NCBI GenBank assembly: GCA_003254885.1
Contig: QANT01007097.1
Span: 1-64,000, forward strand
Direction: 5' to 3'
Source of the DNA: Purshia tridentata
Taxonomy: Eukaryota > Streptophyta > Magnoliopsida > Rosales > Rosaceae
DNA: 64,000 nucleotides
Positions 1 through 9,334 of this stretch are shown in pieces. The notes under the pieces are model-generated. The model was given only the letters and a program-made list of their open reading frames with translations, did no database searches and was not told the DNA's origin. The first letter of the stretch is position 1, and each line of letters begins with the position of its first letter. Position numbers and translations under genes: made by a program.

Positions 1-69
1 ATTCATTAGAAAAAGAAAAAAACTTGCATGTAAATTCAGCTAAAAAAACTTGCTTTTAAGGGTTATACT

Positions 70-702
70 TAGTGCATAAATATATTGAAAATTTGTTTAT
101 CGATCTGACTAGATTTACAATTTGTGAATTGGATATAAATATTAATATTGAAAACCACGAATATATCCGATCTGATCCGTAAATTATATATATTAAATTT
201 TTATATAGTATATATATATATTTGTATATGTTTAATTTATATTATAGAGTAAATCAATGTCCTTTTTATAGTTTATAATACCATATAATTTATAAACTAT
301 TTATGTTATTATATAGTTTAAGTTTAGAGTATTTTAAATTAGTTAGACAATAAAATTTATTATAAAAATTATAAATATATATAGTATATATTTTAGGAAT
401 ATTAGAAAGTAGAAACTTGTTATGTTTGAGGTTTGTCTTAATTTCTGAAATTCATGTTGTGTAACTATTGAATAAATTTGAGAGATGATTTTTATGTTGT
501 GTAATTGCTAAATAATTTTTATGTTATTATTTGGATATTATCCGTTATCTGATCCGATCCAATCCGATTTTGTGAATATCCAAACTTGTGGATATCCGAA
601 TTTGTGGATCGGATATGAATATGAAAATTGCTATACCACAAACTGTAGATTGAATATGGATAATAATTTGTGGATTGGATAACCGATTCGTGTATATCCC
701 TA
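70..702. mobile_element. hAT-type MITE, copy 1 (non-autonomous)
   Basis: A 633-bp AT-rich element without coding capacity. It is bounded by an exact 8-bp direct repeat GTTATACT at 62-69 and 703-710, the target-site duplication length of hAT transposons. Its ends are short imperfect inverted repeats (TAGTGCATA at the left, the complement of TAGGGATATACA at the right). It is closely similar along its length to the element at 3837-4504, including the shared inner stretches rich in GATCCGAT. hAT assignment rests on the 8-bp duplication and terminal form; no transposase is present. Confidence 0.8.
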
Positions 703-710
703 GTTATACT

Positions 711-1799
711 CTCACTCTCACAATTAATCACATGAAAATATGTTGTGAGTGACTGAATTGATATGGCCTTACCAACTATCGACCGAATGGGAAGTTGGCA
801 TATACATACATATATATATATATATAGTGTATTAATTTAAAACACATCATTTAAGTGTGTACTAATGTAGAATTTTCCGACATGTTGGTAAACTTATTAA
901 AAAAAGAGATAAATTATCAATTAAAACTTTAATACTATTTTATATTTTAAAAAATATAAAACTAAAAATATATTTGAAACAAAAAATATATATAAAAAAA
1001 TTAAAACAAAGTCGATTACAAGGAATGTAATTTAGATTTCGTTGGAAATTTCGATGTAAATTTTGACCGAATTTCGATTTAACTAAGGTTTAGACAAAAA
1101 CGACGAAAATTTTGAATGAAATTTTACCATATGCTTATTTAACATATTATCTATTACATTTATAAAAAATATTGAAGGAATCAAACTATATTATAGGTTT
1201 CATATGATATAATGTTAATATAATATGCGTTGAAGACAAATTTTATTAAAAAAATACTAGACTAATTAATAATTACATAATAACACCTCAAATTTATTTA
1301 TACTACAATATTAAATCATGAATTGAATAAGTATTCAATACCACATATATGGTATATGATATGAAGTCTATGGTATATGATTCAAAGTATAGTGTATAAG
1401 GTACAAGATTAAATGGCTTTAGGGTGTTTTTAATTATTTTTTATATGAAATTTATTATATAAATTATAAAGATATATATCTAATTGTCTATTAAATTATA
1501 AAATGCATATCAATTAAAACATATGTAAATATGTAATGTATATAGTTTTAGACTTTAGTACAAAGTTTTTAATTAAATTAGTTTGGATTCTTATTTTATG
1601 TTGAATGTGTTTTTAATTAAACTAGTTAATAAACTTAATAACCATAAATTAAATTCTTCTAAAAAAAACTCATAAAGACATAAATTATATAATTATGTTT
1701 ATATAGTTGTTTAGTTTATTATTTATATATGTTTTTATTTTTTTATTAATTTTACATACTCTAAATTCCTAAAACTTCAACAAAAAAAATTTATTTCCC
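711..1799. other. AT-rich intergenic DNA, no gene seen
   Basis: Very AT-rich DNA with stops in all frames. I see no exon-like segment, RNA gene or intact mobile element here. Confidence 0.6.
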
Positions 1800-1860
1800 C
1801 CATGTGATTCGAATATAGGACCAATTAAAAGAGCCAATGCCTCATCCACTGGACCACCAA
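1800..1860 (-). mobile_element. tRNA-derived SINE-like head
   Basis: Read on the minus strand this segment has a tRNA-like internal promoter. A box A-like TGGTCCAGTGGA lies at 1856-1845 and a box B-like ATTCGAATCAC at 1815-1805, in the right order and about 40 bases apart. It is followed by T/A-rich DNA. It cannot fold as a functional tRNA, so I read it as the head of a short retroposed element (SINE). I found no clear target duplication. Confidence 0.45.
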
Positions 1861-2001
1861 ACTAGTATGATAGAGTTTCCCAAGTACTGTATTTATATGC
1901 TTTTTAATATACTAGTTAACCACTTATTCACTTAACCGGTTATAAACTTTAACCTAACATAAAAATATGTTCTTCTTTTCACTTTGTAACAGCCGCCGCA
2001 G

Positions 2002-2004
<3 letters not shown>

Positions 2005-2032
<28 letters not shown>
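2005..2032. repeat. (CT)14 microsatellite
   Basis: A perfect CT run of 14 units followed by imperfect CTTT repeats. Confidence 0.95.
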
Positions 2033-2038
<6 letters not shown>

Positions 2039-2439
2039 CTCTCTTTCTGTCTTGCATCTCTTCCCTCTTTCTATTGCATCTTGCTCGTTTTTCATTTCTT
2101 CTTTAGTTGTTTTTTGTTACCAAAATTTTTCTTTTATTTTTAAAAAATTTCGCTGAAATTTCACAAAAATTTCGCGAAATTTTCTCAAGATTAGTGTAAC
2201 TTGTTATAGAAATTTCGGCGAAATTAACAAAATATTATTGAAAATTGTATGAAATGTGAATTTCGTATCGGAACATAGAAAAAACGATAATTTCGCCAAA
2301 ATTACCGAAATTACACTACTTGGTCAATTAAACTCAAAAATATGAAATGGAAAAGATTAAAATTAAAACTAACAAAATATTAAAGAAGATGAAAACTAAA
2401 AACAAAACAAAAAATAAAAAACAAACAAAAAGAAAGAAT

Positions 2440-2958
2440 CGGGAGATGGCATATCCCATCCCCCTCCCACCCAGCCGCACCTCACCATCGGCGGCTCTAT
2501 TCGCCAGCGGCCCCACCCTTCCCCTCTCTCTCTCCCTCTTCCTTTCTTTTCTCTCTCTGTCTCTCTCTCCCTACTTGCTGCCAGCTCCATTCACCACTGC
2601 AATGGTGACAATCTCCTCCTCATCCCTCACGTCCTCCTCCACCTCAAGTCCTTCCTTCTCATTAACCTCCGCCTCCTCTCCCAATCTGAGCTCTACTCCC
2701 TCTCCTTCACCTCCTTCTCCTCATCATCACTTGTACAAACACACATGGATTCTCAAATGGGTGTTTTCAGGAAAATGGAGAAATTGCAAACCCAGGTGCA
2801 GTGTGGATGACATTTCCGATTTGGGTATCAGTGAAGTGTGGGTTTTGATGTTGCTTAGGAGATTGTTCTTGGGTTTTAGGGATTTTGTTTGATTACAGAG
2901 AGAGAAGTGGAGATTGGTGTGGCTACGGAGATTGGGGATTTCCCTCAGATTTGGATTG
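2440..2958. other. GC- and pyrimidine-rich segment, not a convincing gene
   Basis: This stretch contrasts with its AT-rich surroundings. An open frame runs through it, but the product is Ser/Pro/Leu-rich low-complexity sequence produced by CT-rich DNA, with no recognisable domain. Its left end (GGAGATGGCATATCCCATC) resembles the reverse complement of the end near 3167 (GGAGGTGGCAGATCACACC), so this segment and the duplication at 2959-3167 may form one element with imperfect inverted ends. Confidence 0.4.
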
Positions 2959-3167
2959 GTATAGCTCACAAGAGAGGGAGAGAGAGAGAGAGAGAAAGAG
3001 AGAGCCGCTGGCAAAGGTGAGTTGGGGCGAGGTGAGGAATGGGTGTGATCTGCCACCTCCATCAGTATAGCTCACAAGAGAGGGAGAGAGAGAGAGAGAA
3101 AGAGAGAGCCGCTGGCAAAGGTGAGTTGGGGAGAGGTGAGGAATGGGTGTGATCTGCCACCTCCATC
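2959..3167. repeat. 106-bp tandem duplication
   Basis: Two adjacent nearly identical copies (2959-3064 and 3065-3167) start with GTATAGCTCACAAGAGAGGG, run through a (GA)n tract and end with GATCTGCCACCTCCATC. Differences are a few bases and the GA-tract length, which points to a recent duplication. Confidence 0.9.
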
Positions 3168-3828
3168 TTCTTCTTCTTTTAGTTTTTATTTTAACTTTTT
3201 TAATATTTTTGCCATCATAAGGATATTGTCAATTTTGCCCCATAAAAAGAGATCATGCGCCACACCTGATATATTTAAACAGAATTCTTAACTGAGGTGA
3301 CAAAAAATTCTTTTTTAATACAAAATTTAATTATGTGTTTTAAACTAACACACTTGGAAATATGTGTCTTATATTAAGACAGACCCCAAAATAGGTGTCC
3401 TGATGGGAAAATTTTCCCTTATCATATATATGTTACCGAAAACAAACTATCAACTATACAAAGATAATATGAGGCTTCAGATGTGAACATTGAAGTTCTT
3501 CCATATGCGTTATTTTGGCCCATGTGCATGAATGTTCGCACATGAAGTTTTTCATATAAAATATTATATAATTCTGACAGTGAAAATTTATATAATCACC
3601 ACTGTATGTAATGGATCATTAGAAATGCAAAATAATTTTAGTTCAACGAATTAGATAAGACAGTGTTGGACACGGAGGTTCATAATTGGGATTATTCACA
3701 AAGTTTGGGCATCATTTGTCTGATAAGGTTTACGAGTCAGCCTCAATTGCAAGGTTTATATTTGTATAATACTATTCTATCGAACAAACAAACTCATTTT
3801 AGTCTTCCCTCCATAAATAATTTGTTGC
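3168..3828. other. AT-rich DNA, no gene seen
   Basis: No exon-like open frame, RNA gene or further repeat was recognised between the GC-rich duplication and the second MITE. Confidence 0.55.
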
Positions 3829-3836
3829 CTTTTTGG

Positions 3837-4504
3837 TAGGGGTGCATAAATATATTGAAAATCCGCTTACCGATTCAATTTGATCCGCAATTTGTGAATA
3901 TTGTACCGATTCAATCCGCAATTTTGTATTTGTGGATATCGATCCGATCCGTAATTTGTGAATCGGATACGGATATCAATATTGAAAACCACAGATATAT
4001 CCGATCCGATCCGCAAATTATATATATTAAATTTTTATATAGTATATATATATATTTGTATATGTTTAATTCCTATTATAAAGTAAATCAAAACCCCTAT
4101 TATAGTTTATAATACCATATAGTATATAAACTATTTATGTTACTATATAGTATAAGTTTTGAGTATTTTAAATTAGTTTGCCAATAAAATCTATTATAAA
4201 AATTATAAATATATATAGTATATAGTTTAGGAATACTAGAAAGTAGAAACTTGTTATGTTTGAGGCTTGTCTTAATTTCTGAAATTCATGTTGTGTAACT
4301 ATTGAATTAATATGAGAGTTGATTTTTATGTTGTGTAATTACTAAATAATTTTTATGTTATTATTTGGATATTATCCATTATCTGATCTGATCCGATCCG
4401 ATTTTGTGGATCGGATATGGATATGAAAATTGCTATATCACAAACTATGGATTGGATATGAATATTAGTTTATGAATTGGATAACCGATCCGTGTGCACC
4501 CTTA
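3837..4504. mobile_element. hAT-type MITE, copy 2 (non-autonomous)
   Basis: A 668-bp relative of the element at 70-702. It is flanked by an exact 8-bp direct repeat CTTTTTGG at 3829-3836 and 4505-4512. Terminal inverted repeats are TAGGGGTGCA at the left and TAAGGGTGCA (complement of the right end). There is no transposase. The better terminal match than in copy 1 suggests a younger insertion. Confidence 0.85.
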
Positions 4505-4595
4505 CTTTTTGGTGTCCATATGTCATCCTAGTTCCTATTACGAATTTGTATAAATTCTGGGCCTTATCTAAATATATATTCATTCTTGTTCACAG

Positions 4596-4722
4596 GATGA
4601 TGGATTGGACTGGACTGTATGAGAAGCACCGGGCTGACAAAGCTGGGTTCTACGGTATCACTGTACTGTACAGAGCCCATTTCATCGAGATTGGCTCACG
4701 CCATGAACTGGTCGTGTGGTAA
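4596..4722 (+). other. Orphan exon-like ORF, function unknown
   Basis: A short open frame follows a good splice acceptor (CACAG at 4591-4595) and ends with TAA at 4720-4722. Its roughly 41 residues end in HELVVW and their composition is coding-like, unlike the surrounding AT-rich DNA. I do not recognise the protein and found no upstream exons; MITE copy 2 ends about 90 bases upstream. It may be the last exon of a broken or expressed gene whose 5' part has been disrupted, or chance. Confidence 0.3.
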
Positions 4723-4739
4723 ATGCTCTCAACCACTAA

Positions 4740-5338
4740 AGCTATAATCCCGGGATTCTTTAGCCATTAATATTGTTACTTTCTAGCTAAAATAAGGATA
4801 AGATTGGCCTTGTAATTGGTGGTGGTGTTGTTCAGTTATTACTAGCCTCTAGACGCGCCTCTGCCTTTTCCATTTCATTTTTAAATATGTTCAAGTTCAA
4901 TTCCACGTGCTTTCATTCTGTAAGCTTTGAGATGAAGCTACGGAAACATTGGTCTCAGACTTTATATAGGAAATGATCTAGGACTCAGCAATCTTGTAGG
5001 TAAGATAATAGTTTATTATATACTCTTATTTATTTTGACCTGCTTTATAAAAACCAAAAAAACAAATCAACCTAATATGAATATTCGAGACAGCAATCCA
5101 ATCAGGAGAATTTGGCACTTGAACATAATATAACCAAAATTCACATGCCCAAGAAAAAAGAAAATATTATTCCATGTGTATGGAGTAGCTTATTCCATCT
5201 CTTAAAATGACACTCTTAGGGTCACTCCTTAACAATTACTGATTCGAGCCAATTTGACAAAGAAACCTTGAGTACAATGCAAAAAATTATTTCCAAACTA
5301 GGTCTTCCCAGAAGCAAAACATTGAAAGAAACCAACGG
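4740..5338. other. Intergenic, includes the 3' flank of cytochrome c1
   Basis: AT-rich DNA between the orphan ORF and the cytochrome c1 stop codon. The right part probably holds the c1 3' UTR; no gene was seen. Confidence 0.5.
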
Positions 5339-7480
5339 CTAATTCACAACATCAAGAATCAGCTTGCGGGACTTGAGAACTGACCACTTCAAGCGCCGGT
5401 AATAAGCAGCTTGAAGTAGTGCGAGTGAGAGAACAAAAATCCATTTGAATCCCATCTGCATATAGGACACCTAATGTCAGAATTTAATAGTTTCACCGTG
5501 GTCAATCAGGGAAAATGGCTTAAATGCAAACATACCAGTTTTCTCTCTTCCATTTCTGGTTCTGCAGCCCATGTCAAGAAGGACACAACATCTTTCCCCA
5601 TCTGTAACAAAACATTATAAAATAGTATGGAGTTACCCTTTAAATAAGTGTACACCCACACAGATATAAACAGATACTTATATCATGAACCAACCTGAGC
5701 CTCAGTAGCAGGAGTACCATCTTCATACTCAACAGCACCATCATTAAGCATTTTAGGCATGGCAATTGCTCCCCCAGGAAAGTAAGGATTATAGTGCAGA
5801 CCATCTCGGATCTACAAAAGCAGTTAAGTTTCTTCGATTAATAAGAAATACAGCACATCGCAAAGCAAAGCTATGCAGCAGAAAGCACAAAAAATATCAT
5901 GCATCAGATGAAAGGTTTTTGCAACTTTTGTCCCATCACAGTTCCAAAACATTCGTAAGCAACTAAAACAAAAAGATGAATGTACATTTTGTGGAGGGCA
6001 CCCACATGTAAAATCATGATACTACTGCAAATCATATAGAATGTAAACCTTTTTTTTGAAAAGAAAAAATTTCAGTCCATATTCTTTATTCTCTTTCAGA
6101 ATAAAACTATGAATAGAAATTACCGAAACACCGGCTGGAGGATCGCGGTAACCAGTGAGGAGGGCAAATACATAATTCTGACCATTGTGACGAGCCTGAA
6201 AGGAAATGGGTGAGATAATTCCAGGGTAGACATAAATTACATATTATAAAGAACTGATTAGCAGAAGACTGAAACTACCTTTGTAATAAGACTTAAATCT
6301 GGAGGATATGCCCCACCGTTAGCAAACCTAGCTGCCTGCTCATTTGGATATGGCTCAGGAAATCGGTCACTGAGTTTACCAGGGCGAGTGAACATCTCAC
6401 CCTCATCATTAGGCCCATCAACTACCTCAATCTCAGCTGCCAAAGCCTTGGTCTCCTCTTCCGTATATGCAACACCCACCAAATCACGGTAAGATACTAA
6501 AGACATAGAATGGCAGGATGCACAGACTTGCTGGTAAACCTGATGACCACGACGAATCCTGCCCATAAAAAAACCAACTTAAATCATCAACCAACTGCAT
6601 CACTATATAGCATTTCAGTTACAACAGGAAAACGACATTCTTGTTTGGGTGACACCAAAGCACAAAGCAAAAGATGAAGGCTTAAGATAAAACCCATAAC
6701 ATTTTGGAAAATATAACCAAGTAGAAGATATTATAAGACTTCACTCTGTCAATCTGAGTTGCATATTGAGTAACAACTTTGTATTCGCAAGAAAATAAAT
6801 AAATGCACAAAAACAAAAATGTCATGGGGTTCCGTTTGAACTCACGAAGCATGATCATATGAGCTAAGGATTCCCTGGTGAGGCCAGGGGTAGTTTGGGC
6901 AATCTAATCCATGTTCAGCCTCATCAGAAGATGCTACAGTTGCAAAACTTAAAAGTCCTGAAACACCTGCTCCAAGGAGCGCAAGTGCTCTGAGGGACTT
7001 CAGCCCAGCAGACCCAACATCATCTTTCTTAGGTATTAGAGAAGACAAAAATGGAGAGGCCTGCAATTTAGTAATATACAGCAACCATTACTATGCTAAA
7101 CAGAACAAAAAAGTTATGATATTATCATGAAAGAAAAAGTAGAGAGACTCAAGTTGGTATTAAATCAACCTTCTAAGTTCTTATACTATAGAATCTCAAC
7201 ATAAATGATTGTTTTCTCACTCTAATAAATGTGAAATCACACTTTCTCTTAGATGCACAAATAACCCAAAACTCATAATTGAACTAACACAAACCTATAA
7301 TTCCTGGATGTTATCGTCAGTTCCAATTAATGTAATGTACGTCGCGACTGGAAAAAGTGGAATCCCCGGGAAAAATAAAATAAAATTTTTTTTTTAAAAA
7401 AAGGGGGGATGAAGGATTCTTACAGTATATTGAGACTGAAGTTTCCTCCTCAATAACTGGTGGATTGCTCCTCCAGCCAT
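5339..7480 (-). CDS. CYC1: Cytochrome c1, haem protein of mitochondrial complex III
   Basis: This encodes the haem c1 subunit of ubiquinol-cytochrome c reductase, which passes electrons from the Rieske protein to cytochrome c at the inner mitochondrial membrane. Seven coding exons join in frame: 7480-7424, 7060-6846, 6558-6279, 6195-6124, 5811-5695, 5601-5536 and 5455-5339, giving 307 residues, the usual plant length. The haem motif CASCH is at residues 103-107. The Met ligand is probably M226 in IAMPK. A C-terminal membrane anchor ([15 protein letters not shown]) precedes a basic tail. The N-terminus is a basic presequence plus a hydrophobic stretch, as in bipartite c1 targeting. The start ATG at 7480 begins a typical presequence. 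A 5' UTR intron is likely at about 7966-7495 (GTGAGT donor, CAG acceptor). No damage is seen. Confidence 0.96.
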
Positions 7481-8032
7481 TTCAGTCAATGTTCCTGTCA
7501 ATTCAACAAAATCATAACAAAATAAATAAAATTGAGCAACTCACAGGTTTAAAAAAAGTCAAAAATTATCAATTTGTTTCTAACACTATATTGAGCAATG
7601 GAGGGAGAGAGAAGGAAAATTCTTATTCGTTCATCTGCTTATAACTATTCCAAAACATCGCAATGATAAAAAAACAGTATCGCAAAGAAGCGTACGATTC
7701 ATTATTCAAACAGAATCATTAGGCACACAAATCATACTGTCAAGCAAACCGTAAGCTCATCTGTCTAAAACTCGCAATCAGCTACCGTTTTCTGATTGGA
7801 AAAGTCATGGAGATAAAATTTTGACTAGCGCAATAAATAGCTAAGCATAAACAGATACATATAACAAACCCTAAGTCGAAAGGAGAGCATAGATCTGAGG
7901 AGGGTGGACGGGATTAGAAAGTGAAAGTAAAAGTGAAAGTAAAAGAGAGGGATAGAAGGAACTCACAGTCGGACGGCGACGGGCTCTGAGGTTGGAGCGT
8001 CAAGGAGCTGCCGCAGCTCAGAGATCCAAACC

Positions 8033-8076
8033 AAGAAGAAGAAGAAGAAGAAGGAGAAGAAGAAGAAGAAGGAGAA
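8033..8076. repeat. GAA/GGA microsatellite in the CYC1 leader
   Basis: A run of GAA units with two GGA interruptions. On the sense strand of cytochrome c1 it is a CTT-rich tract, common in plant 5' UTRs and lying upstream of the leader intron. Confidence 0.85.
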
Positions 8077-8189
8077 GCTGAGGACCAAAGAACTGTTCGT
8101 TGTATGCGAGAGAAAATGGGGAACTACGCCTTTTACACACACTCACACATCCGTCTAAGGCTCTAATCTTTTCGTAGCGAAATAGGTTG

Positions 8190-8220
8190 TGGGCTTATGG
8201 TGGGCCTAATGGGTTGGGCT
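8190..8220 (-). promoter_or_regulatory. Site II cluster upstream of CYC1
   Basis: Three TGGGCC/T motifs occur within 31 bp: TGGGCT at 8190-8195, TGGGCC at 8201-8206 and TGGGCT at 8215-8220. They lie upstream of the CYC1 leader. Site II elements bound by TCP factors are known to drive plant cytochrome c and other oxidative-phosphorylation genes, so their role here is a strong inference from position and motif. Confidence 0.65.
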
Positions 8221-8229
8221 TTCTCAATT

Positions 8230-9290
8230 TCCATTATGAGGTTAATGCCGAGCCACGCTTTCTTTTTTAGATACGGTCCTTAATTCAACACATGAGATCA
8301 TAAATAAATGCCTGAAAGCTTGAGTTCCCAATTCTCTCATATTCAACGTACTATTCCATCTTCCTATCTCAAATGTCGAACGAGGAGTTCAGTTTGGGTT
8401 GGAGTGCAGTATTTTCAAAATGTTGGTAACGATTTTATTTGGTGTTTAGCAAAAAAACAATTAAGTCTTATAAGTTATAAAAGTATTAAGAAACAGTTAT
8501 TGAAAAACCACCCAAATGCTCTTACAGTAAAAATTGCGACATAAAAGCACTAAGTGTCACCTAATGCTTCCTCAATAATCGTTTTTAAGTATATTTACAA
8601 TAAGTACTTTAATTTTTAATTTAAAAATAACATATGTGCTTCTAAGAAAAATGTTACTAAGCAAAAAACACTTACTACATAAGACTCCTAAAACAGATTC
8701 TCAATAATGCTTTTGGTGAAAGCGCTTTTGTAAATATTTAACGCTTCTTAAGCAAACATGTATCAAGTGGTTATCTAGAAAGCACTTATTATAAAAGCAT
8801 GCTTAGTTGGAAGCACCTATAAAACGCCTTAATGGCTCCTAAGAAAAAACACCTATCAAGTGTTAAAATGCTGCTAAAAGCACGCCCAAACGGATCATAA
8901 ACCTAGGCTTATGATTTGGTATCAGCCCAGCATAGACGGGCCTGAAGAGCCCAGGACTTTAGTAAGGAGTACAAAGGCCAAACGCGGGTACACCACCGGC
9001 AGCCATCAGTATGCTTTAAAAACAGCCAACTCGAACCCCTCGATTTTAAACATGAGTAGTTAAGTTCACTGGAAATAGCGAACAAATATATACTATTTTT
9101 TTTTTGGCCAAAAATATATACTAATTTTAATTTGGAAAAGGAAGTCATAAAAATAAGTACCAGGGGCGCAACGCAAGGCACATGCGAAAGTGAATGAAAA
9201 CCATTGGCGCCCAACTCTTCTGCTCCTGAAAATTCCTGTTCAACATTTTTTTTTTTCCTCTTTCAATTAGCACTCTCTTTCTTACTCTCT
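8230..9290. other. Intergenic with degenerate MITE/SINE-like sequence
   Basis: This separates the divergent CYC1 and kelch genes. From about 8390 to 8905 the DNA is rich in repeated AAGCACTT/GCTTTT-type words and ends in GCCCAAACGGATC, a look common to degenerate plant MITEs, but I could not place ends or target duplications. At about 9020-9065 (minus strand) GGGGTTCGAGTTGG resembles a tRNA box B, hinting at another SINE. No gene is seen. Confidence 0.4.
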
Positions 9291-9293
9291 CTC

Positions 9294-9301
9294 TATATAA
9301 A
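9294..9301 (+). promoter_or_regulatory. TATA box of the kelch gene
   Basis: TATATAAA follows a CT-rich tract and lies only 33 bases before the ATG at 9335. If used, the 5' UTR would be very short, so an upstream start is also possible. Confidence 0.5.
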
Positions 9302-9334
9302 TGGGTTACTACGCATTATGGGTTTGGATGAACA

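Noticed and set aside
1800-1860. True tRNA gene
   Set aside because: Only the promoter boxes match; acceptor and anticodon stems do not form.
2347-2892. 181-residue plus-strand ORF
   Set aside because: Low-complexity Ser/Pro/Leu product of CT-rich DNA, no domain and no splice partners.
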